Shown: positions 18,255-27,582, counted from the stretch's first letter. The stretch: 64,000 nucleotides of DNA from Phocaeicola_A sp045647865 (GCA_045647865.1 JAZRMW010000002.1:62001-126000), one strand, 5' to 3'. Notes: a model not told the origin generated them from the sequence alone. Translations and numbers: made by a program.

Positions 18255-20126
18255 ATGAACAAATCATATATTATCAGTGGCCTGTTGTTGTTGGCCACCC
18301 TTGCTCTTCAAGCACAAGACACCCTTTTTGTCTGTAATTTCGAGAGTGGCCTTCCTAAATCGTTTGCCACTTATGACCGTGATGGAAATGAACCTTCACG
18401 CAGTATGAAACGCTATGGCCTTGAGGTGGGTAAGGCATGGGTCTCCTATGCCGAGAGTGAGACAAATAATGTAGCCGTCAGCGGCTCGTGGTACAAGGAG
18501 GTTTTACAATCCGATGATTGGTTGGTGACACCCGCCATTCATGTAGCCGATGTGCGTGCTATCCTTTCGTGGCGTGCATGTGCATTGGATAGTGAACATC
18601 CTGACGGATACAAGGTCTATATTTCCGACAAAGGCAATCGTCCTGAAGACTTTACCGATGAACCCGTGTTTGCCGTGGATGCGGAATCTTCCGTATGGAA
18701 AGAACATTTTCTGTCATTAGAGGCTTATGCCGGGAAGAATGTGTATGTTGCCTTTGTAAATAATAGCATCAATTGCAATCTGTTGATGCTGGATGATGTC
18801 ACGGTGCAGACGCGTGAACACACGTTCTTGTTTACCAATCTGACCCCCGAAGCTGTCACTTCGGAGGGTGGCGTGAAGGTGACGGGTACCATTACCTCTT
18901 CAGGTTTCCTCCCTGTGGATGGTTACAAACTGGTGTTGACCTATGGCGAAAAGAGTGATACGGTTGACCGTAGTGGCGAGAGTATTGCTCCCGATTCACT
19001 TGTGACCGTCACTTTTGATGCCGAGATAAATGTTACCCTGAATACGACGGAAGACTACACCCTTGTCATCAGTAGCATGGATGGAACTGATGTGCAGACT
19101 ATTGAGGGAAGTATCACCTGCTTCGAACGTACGGTTCTTATTGAGGAGGGTACCGGTACTTGGTGTATGTGGTGCCCGCGTGGGCAATTCTACTTGAAAG
19201 AACTTCACAAGAAACGTTCTGGTGAGTTTGTGGATATTGCTGTCCATGTGAGCGATGAGATGATGGTGGCTGACTATGCCATGAGTCTTTATGTACCCTT
19301 CTTCGGTGTTAATGGATTGCCCTCATGTGTCATGGATAGAAATAAGGATTTACTGAATGACTTAGGTAGTTTGGAAAAGATTGAAACGATGCTGGATAAG
19401 GCACGTGCCAAGGGTACGATTGGAAGAATTAGCGATTTTTCGCCTGTGTCAGCTACTCGCATAGACTTGCCCCTTGAAAAACTCAGTATTGACGTTGCTT
19501 GTGAATTTGGCAAAGCGATAGCAGAGGATGCCTATCGGCTGGCCTTTGTGTTGGTTGAAGATGAAGTGACGGGGTATGCCCAAGCTAATGGATATTCAGG
19601 AAGCAGCATGGCTATGGGGGGATTTGATTTGTTGCCCGACCCTATACCTGTCGGTGAGTATGTGTTTGCCAATGTGGCTCGTGCTGTGCTTGTTGGAGAA
19701 GATATGAACGGCAAAAGTTTGACCTTGTCAGCTACTCCCAAGCGTCATACTGCTATTTATAATTCTTATGAGTTTGATTTAAAGGACGTCTTTGAAAAAT
19801 GCAATCTTGAGAATTGTAAGGTTGTCGGTCTGATTATTGACAATCAGACGGGTGAAGTTGTCAATGCCATTGAACGTAGTCTTTCTGTTGCTTATGGTAT
19901 CGATGAAATGAAAGCATCGGCTCCTATACGTCTCCAAACCAATAGCATTGTTGCCTCTTCACCATTTCGTCAGGTCGAAGTTTGGAGTGTTAACGGCCAA
20001 TTGCTTCATCAGGATACTCCTGAATCAACCCACTATGTATTGCCTCAGATGGAACGTGGACAGGCGGTTGTCATCCGTGCTTTGACTGATGACGAAACTG
20101 CTACGTTCAAGTATATGTATAAGTAA
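18255..20126 (+). CDS. Omp28-related secreted protein with cleaved-adhesin domain
   Basis: I chose ATG 18255, which gives the clean signal peptide MNKSYIISGLLLLATLALQA, over an in-frame TTG at 18240. Residues about 25-185 form a choice-of-anchor J / cleaved-adhesin sandwich (DDWLVTPAIHV, NVYVAFVNNS). About 195-290 is an Ig-like beta region. From about 295 comes an Omp28-like domain opening with IEEGTGTWCMWCPRG, whose CxxC lies in thioredoxin-like context, followed by NGLPSCVMDRN. The C-terminal stretch after about 560 looks like a diverged sorting tail. Omp28 relatives are outer-membrane or surface lipoproteins of unknown activity. Here there is no lipobox, so secretion is more likely. Second gene of the cluster. 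Confidence 0.75.
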   Translation: MNKSYIISGLLLLATLALQAQDTLFVCNFESGLPKSFATYDRDGNEPSRSMKRYGLEVGKAWVSYAESETNNVAVSGSWYKEVLQSDDWLVTPAIHVADVRAILSWRACALDSEHPDGYKVYISDKGNRPEDFTDEPVFAVDAESSVWKEHFLSLEAYAGKNVYVAFVNNSINCNLLMLDDVTVQTREHTFLFTNLTPEAVTSEGGVKVTGTITSSGFLPVDGYKLVLTYGEKSDTVDRSGESIAPDSLVTVTFDAEINVTLNTTEDYTLVISSMDGTDVQTIEGSITCFERTVLIEEGTGTWCMWCPRGQFYLKELHKKRSGEFVDIAVHVSDEMMVADYAMSLYVPFFGVNGLPSCVMDRNKDLLNDLGSLEKIETMLDKARAKGTIGRISDFSPVSATRIDLPLEKLSIDVACEFGKAIAEDAYRLAFVLVEDEVTGYAQANGYSGSSMAMGGFDLLPDPIPVGEYVFANVARAVLVGEDMNGKSLTLSATPKRHTAIYNSYEFDLKDVFEKCNLENCKVVGLIIDNQTGEVVNAIERSLSVAYGIDEMKASAPIRLQTNSIVASSPFRQVEVWSVNGQLLHQDTPESTHYVLPQMERGQAVVIRALTDDETATFKYMYK

Positions 20127-20141
20127 AGATAGAGATTGGGT

Positions 20142-21584
20142 ATGAAAAGAATCCTATTTCCACTCTTCTTGACATGTCTTTGCCTATTCTGTTTGCCAGT
20201 TCAGGCTAATCTTCCTTGGAAGAATGGGAAATTGTGCATTAGCAAAAACAATCGCTATTTAGTACATGAAAACGGTACGCCTTTCTTTTGGTTGGGTGAT
20301 ACTGGTTGGTTGATGCCTGAAAGACTTAATCGTGATGAAGTAGAATTTTATTTAGGACGTTGTGCTAAGGCAGGATACAATGTTGTCCAGGTGCAGACGG
20401 TCAATGGAGTGCCAGCCTATAATGTCTATGGTCAGTCTTCTCATCCATTTGGGTATGATTTTAGAAATGTTGATTGTCCGGGTGTGTATGGGTATTGGGA
20501 TCATATGGATTACATTATCCAAACGGCTGAACGTAATGGTATCTATATAGGTATGGTCTGCATTTGGGGAGGATTGGTGAAAAGTGGACAGATGAACGAG
20601 GAAGAGGCCGTAAAATACGGAACATTCCTTGCCAACCGCTATAAGGATAGCCCTAATATTGTTTGGATTATTGGTGGAGACATACAGGGAAACATCAAGA
20701 CAGAAGTATGGGATACGCTTGCCCGTACCATTCGTAGCATTGATTCCGACCATTTGATGACTTTTCATCCGCGTGGACGTACCTGTTCGTCCCAATTCTT
20801 TCCTGATGCAGAGTGGATAGATTTCCACATGTTCCAAAGCGGACACCGCCGCTACGGACAGCGCATGGGAAATAAGGATTACCCCATACCGGATAATACC
20901 GAAGAGGATAGTTGGCGATACGTAGAACAGTCGTTGGCTGTGTCTCCTTTGAAACCGGTGTTGGATGGAGAACCATCTTATGAAAATATTCCTCAAGGAC
21001 TTCATCATGATACAGAACCTCGTTGGCAAGCTGCCGATGTACGAAGATATGCTTATTGGTCAGTTTTTGCAGGATCGTGTGGACATACGTATGGTTGCAA
21101 TGACATTATGCAATTCTATCGACCTGGGTATAATCCGGCTTATTTTGCCAACACAGCTTGGTGGGATGCGCTTGATTTTCCTGGATTCAATCAGATGCAG
21201 CATTTGAAGAATCTGATGCTTACTTTCCCTTACGAAGTACGGATGCCTGATCAAACTATTGTGGATAACTCGTCGGCAGAGAAGTATGATCGACTTGTTG
21301 CTACCCGTGGTGAGGACTATCTGTTGGTTTACAATTATACAGGGCGTGTGATGACTGTTGATCTGACCAAGATTGCCGGTAAAACGAAAAAGGCCTGGTG
21401 GTATAATCCTACAAACGCTGAGTATTGCTATATTGGAGAATATAAGAATCGGATTGTTGAGTTTGTTCCTGTAGGATGTGGAGTTGGGGAGGATATAGTA
21501 CTTGTCGTTACAGATTCAGATGCAGATTACATGCGCCATGCCATGGATGTAGCAACAATAGAACAGAAAAGTTTAGAAGAATAA
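20142..21584 (+). CDS. GH140-like (DUF4038) glycoside hydrolase, secreted
   Basis: I chose ATG 20142 (signal peptide MKRILFPLFLTCLCLFCLPV) over TTG 20136. The 480-residue protein begins its domain with NRYLVHENGTPFFWLGDTGW, the usual DUF4038 opening, and continues as a TIM barrel with a short C-terminal beta domain (from about 390, YDRLVATRGEDYLLVYNYTG). Asp-180 in IIGGDIQGN and Glu-277 in VLDGEPSYE sit at the ends of barrel strands and are the best catalytic candidates. GH140 enzymes include an apiosidase acting on the side chains of rhamnogalacturonan II. The following gene encodes a pectate lyase/GH43 fusion, which fits pectin as the target. The precise substrate is inferred. Confidence 0.82.
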   Translation: MKRILFPLFLTCLCLFCLPVQANLPWKNGKLCISKNNRYLVHENGTPFFWLGDTGWLMPERLNRDEVEFYLGRCAKAGYNVVQVQTVNGVPAYNVYGQSSHPFGYDFRNVDCPGVYGYWDHMDYIIQTAERNGIYIGMVCIWGGLVKSGQMNEEEAVKYGTFLANRYKDSPNIVWIIGGDIQGNIKTEVWDTLARTIRSIDSDHLMTFHPRGRTCSSQFFPDAEWIDFHMFQSGHRRYGQRMGNKDYPIPDNTEEDSWRYVEQSLAVSPLKPVLDGEPSYENIPQGLHHDTEPRWQAADVRRYAYWSVFAGSCGHTYGCNDIMQFYRPGYNPAYFANTAWWDALDFPGFNQMQHLKNLMLTFPYEVRMPDQTIVDNSSAEKYDRLVATRGEDYLLVYNYTGRVMTVDLTKIAGKTKKAWWYNPTNAEYCYIGEYKNRIVEFVPVGCGVGEDIVLVVTDSDADYMRHAMDVATIEQKSLEE

Positions 21585-21599
21585 TTAATAAAAATCATC

Positions 21600-24500
21600 A
21601 TGAATAAATACCTGTTGATAGTAGCAATGATGGTGTCATTCGGAGTGTATCCGATGATGGCACAATCCATTACAGAGAAGAAACAAGTGAAAAGACCGGT
21701 GTCGGAAACCTCATTCCGCAACCTTGTACGTGGCATGGACGATGCCTGGTTCCGCACACGTGAGGCACGCACGGTGGCTGATAGTGTCCTTGCCTATCAG
21801 TTCCCCGGTGGTGGATGGGCCAAGAACCAAAGTTGGCATCAGGCACCCAAAAAGTGGGCGGAGCGTGCCGTAATCCGCAAGCAGATAGCTTCGCCAGAGG
21901 GTATTGGCTCTACTATTGACAACATGAGCACCACCTTGGAGATGCTCTTTCTTGCCAAGATGTATGAGGCAACAGGAAAGAAAATCTATCGCGAAGCTTT
22001 CATGCGTGGATTCGAATATCTCCTGGAGGCACAATATGACAATGGTGGATGGCCCCAGTATTATCCTTTGAAGAAATCTCATCGGGACGGTCGCCCCGAC
22101 TATTCGGCACATATCACCTATAATGACGATGCCATGTGCAATGTCGTCAAACTGATGCGTGACTTGGCTGAAGGTGACAAGGCTCCTTACGATGCTCTGA
22201 AATTGTCCGATGCAGACAAGATACGTGCACAAGCATCTTATGAAAAGGCTATCCAATGCATAGTGAATACGCAGATTGTCAAGAATGGACGCCGTACCGT
22301 ATGGTGTCAGCAGCATCACTTCGAGACCCTCCAACCAGTGCAGGCACGTGCTTATGAGTTTCCTTCCTTCACTGCCGAGGGCGAGACGGCCGACCTCGTA
22401 GAATTGCTCATGGGCGTGAAGAATCCTTCGCCCCAGGTGATGGCTGCCGTAGAAAGTGCCGTAGAGTGGTTGCGTAATCATGCCATCAAAGGTTTCCGCC
22501 ACGAATATTACAAGGCTTCCGACGGTCAGTGGGACCGTCGCTTGGTACCCGATACCAATGCTCCTCTCTTGTGGGCACGGAACTATGACCTCGAGACCGA
22601 GAAACCCTACTTTGGCGACCGCGACGGCAAGAAACATGATGACTATGCAGAAATCAGTCGTGAGCGACGTATGGGATACAAGTGGATTGGCACTGATGCA
22701 CAGAAAGTACTCGATAAGTATCCCGCTTGGTACACCAAGCATCACCCCGGCAACTATCAGACTGGCGATTACGGATACCTTTATTGCCACATGAGCGGAC
22801 GGGGTGAGTGGACAGCCTATGCCCTCAGCCGTGACGGTTTGCACTTTCACGACCTGATTAATGGCGACCCCATTATGGACCGTGCCGCACATGCCCGCAT
22901 CGAGGGCGGTCAGCGTGATGCCTATATCACCCGTCGCCACGATGGCAAGGGATACTTGATGGTTACCACCGACATGCGTGTGGGCAGCTTCAAGGAATTG
23001 AAGAAGGCCGCCGAATGGGACAATTATGGCATCGACCTTCTCACGTCTGACGACCTTATCCATTGGCAGTCCGTTACCTTTGATTACCGCAAGGGTGCTT
23101 CCATCTTTTGTGATCCTCAGTCGCCCGATGTTTATAAGGATTGGAGTACCATCAACCGTGTGTGGGCACCCCAAATCATTTGGGACCGCAACTATAAGTG
23201 GGCCGATGGCAAGAAGGGCGGATACATGATCTATTACTCCATGTGGAACCGTGCCGAGGAGAAGTACGACCGTATGTACTATTCATACGCTGACGAGACT
23301 TTCACCAAGCTTACCAAACCTCAGCTTCTCTTTGATTGGGGATATGCCACCATCGATGCCGACATCAACTATCTGCCCTCCGACGGTCTCTTCCACATGA
23401 TGATTAAGAAAGAGGGAGGCACACCCGGCATCTTCACCACTGCAAGTAAGAAATTGACAGGCCCGTGGCCGGAACCTGTAGCCGATGACTACGTCGATTT
23501 TGAAGGGAAGAAGAAGTGCGAGGGCGCTTCAGCCTTTCAATTGATTGGCGACAGCACATGGCGTGTGGCTTACATCGAATATAGCAGTCGTCCGCGCAAC
23601 TATCGCATCTGCAAGGCCGACAAGAATATGCGTAATTTCTCTTCTCCTCAGAATATCGAGGGTGTCAACGGGCCCCAGCACGGCTCCTTTATGCGTTTGA
23701 CCAAAGAGGAGTACGACCGCCTGCAGGCATGGTCTGACAGTTTGGAATCCAAACATTTGGCTCCCAATGTTCTGAATCCGGTCTTTCCCGGTCTCCATGC
23801 CGACCCCGAGGTGCTCTATAGCCAGCAGACGGGCAAGTATTACATCTATCCCACTACCGACGGAGCCGATCAATGGAAGAGTCACGACTTCAAGGTCTTC
23901 TCTTCTCCCGACTTGAAGACATGGACTGATGAGGGCGTGATGCTCGACCTTCAGAAAGATGTCGATTGGACAGACTGGTATGCTTGGGCACCCTGTATCA
24001 TCGAGTGTAAGTATGTGAAAGGTAAACTGGCCCGTACCTCCAAGGAACTTGCGAAGACGGGCAAGAAGGTTTCATACAAGTATTTCTACTACTTCACTGC
24101 AGGCAAAAACATCGGTGTGGCCGTGGCCGACCGTCCCGAAGGTCCCTTCAAGGATGCCCTTGGCAAACCGCTGCTCAACACACCTCCTGCCGGTATCAAG
24201 GCGCAGGTCATCGACCCCGATGTCTTCATGGACCCACAGACCGGTAAGTACTACCTCTATTGGGGAAACAGTTTCTTGGCTTGTTCGGAGTTGAACGAGG
24301 ATATGGTTTCCATCAAAGAGGGCAGTACCAAGGTGCTCATCAACCGTCCCGATAAGCGTAAGTATGGTTATAACGAAGGTACCTATGTTTTCTATCGTAA
24401 TGGTCTCTATTATTTTATGTGGAGCGAGAATGACACCCGCAGTGCCAACTACCGCGTGCGTTACCTCATCAGCGAGTCGCCCACCGAGTTTATTCGTGAT

Positions 24501-24749
24501 AGCAAGCCCGCACAAGTGGAGCGCACTGTCATCCTTCAGCAAGACCCTTCGAAACAGATTTATGGCACAGGTCACCACTCCATTCTCCAAAAGCCCGGTA
24601 CCGACGAGTGGTACATTGTCTATCACCGCTTTGCCCGTCCCGAAGGCATCAAACTCGGTTGGTCAGCCGGATACAATAGAGAAGTCTGCATCGACCGCTT
24701 GGAATTCAACGAAGATGGGACCATCAAGCCTGTATCTCTTTCGTTGTAA
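21600..24749 (+). CDS. Trimodular PL10 pectate lyase - GH43 - GH43 secreted enzyme
   Basis: The 1049-residue protein has a signal peptide (cleavage near MMAQ). About 30-370 is a PL10 pectate lyase: GGGWAKNQSW, GGWPQYYP, HITYNDDAM, and RRLVPDTNAPLLWARNYDL followed by ERRMGYKW. About 390-720 is a GH43-type five-bladed propeller with candidate acids in GQRDAYI, DADINYL and KCEGASAF. About 722-1049 is a second, classical GH43 with HADPEVL (base Asp), IDPDVFMD and YNEGTYVF (acid Glu). The lyase would cut polygalacturonan and the GH43 units would remove arabinose or related side-chain sugars; the order of action is inferred. It is the last gene of the cluster, 15 bp after the GH140-like gene, and its codon use is more GC-rich than its neighbours. 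Confidence 0.85.
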   Translation: MNKYLLIVAMMVSFGVYPMMAQSITEKKQVKRPVSETSFRNLVRGMDDAWFRTREARTVADSVLAYQFPGGGWAKNQSWHQAPKKWAERAVIRKQIASPEGIGSTIDNMSTTLEMLFLAKMYEATGKKIYREAFMRGFEYLLEAQYDNGGWPQYYPLKKSHRDGRPDYSAHITYNDDAMCNVVKLMRDLAEGDKAPYDALKLSDADKIRAQASYEKAIQCIVNTQIVKNGRRTVWCQQHHFETLQPVQARAYEFPSFTAEGETADLVELLMGVKNPSPQVMAAVESAVEWLRNHAIKGFRHEYYKASDGQWDRRLVPDTNAPLLWARNYDLETEKPYFGDRDGKKHDDYAEISRERRMGYKWIGTDAQKVLDKYPAWYTKHHPGNYQTGDYGYLYCHMSGRGEWTAYALSRDGLHFHDLINGDPIMDRAAHARIEGGQRDAYITRRHDGKGYLMVTTDMRVGSFKELKKAAEWDNYGIDLLTSDDLIHWQSVTFDYRKGASIFCDPQSPDVYKDWSTINRVWAPQIIWDRNYKWADGKKGGYMIYYSMWNRAEEKYDRMYYSYADETFTKLTKPQLLFDWGYATIDADINYLPSDGLFHMMIKKEGGTPGIFTTASKKLTGPWPEPVADDYVDFEGKKKCEGASAFQLIGDSTWRVAYIEYSSRPRNYRICKADKNMRNFSSPQNIEGVNGPQHGSFMRLTKEEYDRLQAWSDSLESKHLAPNVLNPVFPGLHADPEVLYSQQTGKYYIYPTTDGADQWKSHDFKVFSSPDLKTWTDEGVMLDLQKDVDWTDWYAWAPCIIECKYVKGKLARTSKELAKTGKKVSYKYFYYFTAGKNIGVAVADRPEGPFKDALGKPLLNTPPAGIKAQVIDPDVFMDPQTGKYYLYWGNSFLACSELNEDMVSIKEGSTKVLINRPDKRKYGYNEGTYVFYRNGLYYFMWSENDTRSANYRVRYLISESPTEFIRDSKPAQVERTVILQQDPSKQIYGTGHHSILQKPGTDEWYIVYHRFARPEGIKLGWSAGYNREVCIDRLEFNEDGTIKPVSLSL

Positions 24750-24763
24750 AGTTATTGTGATAT

Positions 24764-24814
24764 ATCCTGTCTTGCATCTCCTACTTTATGGAAAGTGCGG
24801 GACGGGATTTTTTT
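24764..24814 (+). terminator. Intrinsic terminator of the pectinase cluster
   Basis: A 13-bp stem (24764-24776 with 24796-24808, three G-U pairs) is followed by seven T. Confidence 0.75.
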
Positions 24815-24862
24815 CTTTAGAGAAAACTGAGTAAAAATGTTAGATTGTAAGGATTTAATAAG

Positions 24863-24870
24863 TATCTTTG
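24863..24870 (+). promoter_or_regulatory. -7 box for the ABC importer operon
   Basis: TATCTTTG followed by C matches TAnnTTTG, 24 bp before the ATG at 24895. The -33 side is weak. Confidence 0.6.
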
Positions 24871-24894
24871 CAATCTAATTTTACGAATAATATA

Positions 24895-26004
24895 ATGAAG
24901 CATATTGTTGATAGGAAGAAACGCAATCGCATGTGGAGCATCTTGTTCTGCCTGCTCTTGTCGGGAGTGCTTGGCGGATGCAGTTTCGAAACGGAGAGTC
25001 TTTATTCCGATTTGGGTGATTTGGCTGGCAAGCGGTTGGCCGTGTATCATGGTGTGCTTGGCGACAGTTTGGCTCAAGTGCATTTCCCCGGTGCTGACTT
25101 GAAGGACTATGACAAGACACTGAACTTGTTCATCGACATTGAGGGTGGCAAGCGTGATGCCGTAGTGATGGATGGTGTAACGGCCGATGTGGTGATGGCC
25201 ACCAACTCTGATTACACTTGCTTAGGTCGCATTGGTGCAACGGCCGAGGGTGTGGGAGGCATTGCCGTGATGGTACCGACACGGCAGTATGCTCCTTTGA
25301 CCGATAAGGAGGGAGATGCCCGTGGATGGTTGCTACGGTGGAAGGAACGCATTTACCGCAATCTGTTTGCTGATGAAGCTTGGCATTTGATTACGGGTGG
25401 TTTCTATACTACGGTGGTTATTTTTCTGGGAGCGGCCGTGTTTGCCTTTTTGTTGGCGGTGTTGTTGACCTATATGGGCATCAACCATAAATGGGGGTGG
25501 CTGTATCATCCGTTGCATTGGTTTGTCTTCACTATCCACGACATCCCTTCGGTCGTACTGATGATGTTTTTCTACTACGTGGTATTTGCTTCCACTTCGC
25601 TGAGTGGTATCGTAGTGGCTGCCATAGCATTGGGAGTCTATACTTCGGCTTCTCTCACAAAAATATTCAAGATACATATTACGCAGGTTAGTAAAGAGCA
25701 ACGCGAATCGGGATTGATGTTGGGGCTTACTTCACGTCAAGTCTATCGTTACGTAGTGTTCCCTCAGGCGGTGCGCACCATGTTGCCGTTGGTGATAGCC
25801 GAGTTGAAACTGTTACTGCGTTCCACCTCGTATGCGGGCTACATAGCCCAAAAGGACTTGGTAAAAGCGGTGGATGCCATCCGTGGAGTGACATTTGATG
25901 CTTTTCTGCCGTTATTGATTGTTTCATTGCTTTACCTGTTGCTTTCGTGGTTGATTGCCAAGTCGGTGGGAGGTATGTGCCAAAAACTGTTCGTCCATGA
26001 TTGA
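24895..26004 (+). CDS. ABC importer: lipoprotein binding domain fused to HisM/GlnP-type permease
   Basis: ATG 24895 gives a lipoprotein signal with the lipobox LGGC; an upstream in-frame TTG would add nine residues and lies in the promoter. Residues about 45-150 are a short substrate-binding-like segment (RLAVYHGVLGDSLA, GGKRDAVVMDGVTADVVMA), much smaller than a normal type 3 binding protein. From about 165 comes the membrane permease with five or so helices. It carries the EAA-type loop QRESGLMLGLTSRQVYRYVVFPQAVR, typical of polar amino-acid importers. The next gene overlaps by 8 bp. The fusion resembles GlnPQ-type architecture in principle; the substrate is unknown, with an amino acid the most likely. 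Confidence 0.82.
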   Translation: MKHIVDRKKRNRMWSILFCLLLSGVLGGCSFETESLYSDLGDLAGKRLAVYHGVLGDSLAQVHFPGADLKDYDKTLNLFIDIEGGKRDAVVMDGVTADVVMATNSDYTCLGRIGATAEGVGGIAVMVPTRQYAPLTDKEGDARGWLLRWKERIYRNLFADEAWHLITGGFYTTVVIFLGAAVFAFLLAVLLTYMGINHKWGWLYHPLHWFVFTIHDIPSVVLMMFFYYVVFASTSLSGIVVAAIALGVYTSASLTKIFKIHITQVSKEQRESGLMLGLTSRQVYRYVVFPQAVRTMLPLVIAELKLLLRSTSYAGYIAQKDLVKAVDAIRGVTFDAFLPLLIVSLLYLLLSWLIAKSVGGMCQKLFVHD

Positions 26005-27094
26005 AATATCCCATATCAATAAATTTTTCGGTGACCGACAAGTACTGAGGGATGTGTCGATGACTGTAGCACCCCACGAAGCTGTATGCGTGATTGGACC
26101 TGTGGGAGGTGGCAAGAGTACGCTCATACGTTGTATTGCAGGATTGGAGAAGTTGGATTCAGGACAGATCTTGTTGGATGGTGCTCCTTGTAAACCTTTG
26201 GGCAAACATGGTGGGCAGCAGAAGGTGGGTATGGTATTCCAATCATACAACCTCTTCCCGCATCTGACAGTATTGCATAACTTGATGCTTGCTCCCCGAC
26301 ATGTATTACACTTGTCGGAGAAGGAGGCTGAGGCTGAAGCTGTGCGCCAATTGGAATTGGTTGGATTGGCCGAAAAGATTCACATGTTCCCCCACGAACT
26401 TTCTTCGGGACAGCGTCAGCGTGTGGCCATGGCCCGTTGCCTGGTGATGAAACCACAGGTATTGTTGCTCGACGAAATCACTTCTGCACTCGATCCCTTG
26501 GCTGTCAGCGAGGTAAAGGAAGTGTTACGCAAGTTGAAACAGGAGGTAGCTTTGGTGATTGTCACACATGATATGGCTTTGGCATCAGATATTGCTGACC
26601 GCGTAGTCTTCATGGCCGATGGACATATAGTGGAGGCGGGTACTTCGGATGAGGTGCTCAACCATCCCCGACAGGAGGCTACCCGTGTGTTTGTGAACCG
26701 TATTCGTGACTTCCATTATGCTGTACGTTCACGCCGTTACGACCTGTATGAGTTGCATGCAGGTATGGCACACTTCTGCGATTGTAACAATTTGTCTCAT
26801 GAACAGCAGTTTAGGGTACAGTTGCTTAGCGAAGAAGTCCTACAGGTCGTTCCGTTGGACAAGGGGACTATTGACTTGGCCTTGCGTTACTCGGAAAAGG
26901 GGCAGACCCTGTCGTTGGAACTGTTAATGCCTATGGGTATTGTGTCAGTATTGCATAGTAAAGAATTTGCACCCGATGAATTGAGTATGGCCATTATCGA
27001 AGGATTGTGCGATCATATGGACGAAACGGTGGAGGATTGTGCCGAAGGACCTCGAGTAAAGTTGTGCTTCGGGTTGAAAGAATGCAAAGGGTGA
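25997..27094 (+). CDS. Amino-acid-type ABC transporter ATPase with C-terminal degenerate RsbW-like domain
   Basis: ATG 25997 overlaps the permease stop by 8 bp, so translation is probably coupled. Residues 1-240 are a polar-amino-acid ABC ATPase: GPVGGGKST (Walker A, about 33-41), Q-loop MVFQSYNLFPH, signature ELSSGQRQRVAMA, Walker B VLLLDEITSALD and the switch His in VTHDMALA. Residues about 250-365 are not a usual ABC tail. QQFRVQLLSEEVLQVVP, then a beta hairpin (LALRYSEKGQTLSLELLM), and MAIIEGLCDHMDETVED followed by VKLCFGL follow the order of an RsbW/HATPase_c_2 fold. The N-box Asn and the DxGxG loop are missing, so ATP binding there is unlikely. A STAS gene follows. Regulatory coupling is inferred. 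Confidence 0.82.
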   Translation: MIEISHINKFFGDRQVLRDVSMTVAPHEAVCVIGPVGGGKSTLIRCIAGLEKLDSGQILLDGAPCKPLGKHGGQQKVGMVFQSYNLFPHLTVLHNLMLAPRHVLHLSEKEAEAEAVRQLELVGLAEKIHMFPHELSSGQRQRVAMARCLVMKPQVLLLDEITSALDPLAVSEVKEVLRKLKQEVALVIVTHDMALASDIADRVVFMADGHIVEAGTSDEVLNHPRQEATRVFVNRIRDFHYAVRSRRYDLYELHAGMAHFCDCNNLSHEQQFRVQLLSEEVLQVVPLDKGTIDLALRYSEKGQTLSLELLMPMGIVSVLHSKEFAPDELSMAIIEGLCDHMDETVEDCAEGPRVKLCFGLKECKG

Positions 27095-27193
27095 TGAATT
27101 TGAATATATGGATGAAAACTAAAGTAGTTGATTATAATTGTTGCTTTTGCCAAGGAACATTGAGGAATGTAATTAGAATCAAAATAAAATAAT

Positions 27194-27496
27194 ATGAAAG
27201 TAGATATTAATAAAGTAAATGACGAGACGATTGTAGTAATAGAGGGTCGTTTGGATACAGTAACAGCTCCGGAATTGGATAAGGATTTAAAGCCTCTCTA
27301 TGCAGAGAATGGTATTAAAGTGGTGTTGGATTGTCAGGCATTGGATTATGTCAGTAGTTCAGGCTTACGTGTCATATTGACTGCGTATAAAATGCTTGCA
27401 GCTAAGGGAAACAAATTTGCTTTGCGCGGTTTGAAGCCTGAGGTTCGTTCGGTATTCGACCTCACTGGTTTCTCTCGAATTCTTACGATTGAATAA
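27194..27496 (+). CDS. STAS-domain anti-sigma-factor-antagonist-like protein
   Basis: The 100-residue protein is a single STAS domain of SpoIIAA/RsbV size. It shows IVVIEGRLDTVTAPELDKDL at the start, VVLDCQALDYVSSSGLRVIL with the Ser cluster where RsbV proteins are phosphorylated, and LRGLKPEVRSVFDLTGF at the end. Such proteins bind RsbW-like kinases and release a sigma factor or effector. Here the only RsbW-like sequence nearby is the degenerate tail of the ABC ATPase, 100 bp upstream, so it may sense or gate the transporter. No sigma factor gene is nearby. A near-consensus -7 sequence, TGCTTTTG, lies in the gap, so separate transcription is possible. Confidence 0.88.
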   Translation: MKVDINKVNDETIVVIEGRLDTVTAPELDKDLKPLYAENGIKVVLDCQALDYVSSSGLRVILTAYKMLAAKGNKFALRGLKPEVRSVFDLTGFSRILTIE

Positions 27497-27582
27497 GGTC
27501 AATGGCTCTATGAGCTATTGACCTCTCCCTTATCCCTCTTTAATCCAATCTCTGTACACAAGTTTTGCAGGATTGCTTGTAG

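Noticed and set aside
21711..23174. 487-codon minus-strand open frame
   Set aside because: It is antisense to the PL10-GH43-GH43 gene, has no recognisable domain or promoter, and the plus strand has clear enzyme motifs throughout.
27500..27528. Hairpin directly after the STAS gene as terminator
   Set aside because: The stem is good but is followed by TCTCCC rather than a T run; the terminator at 27583 fits better.
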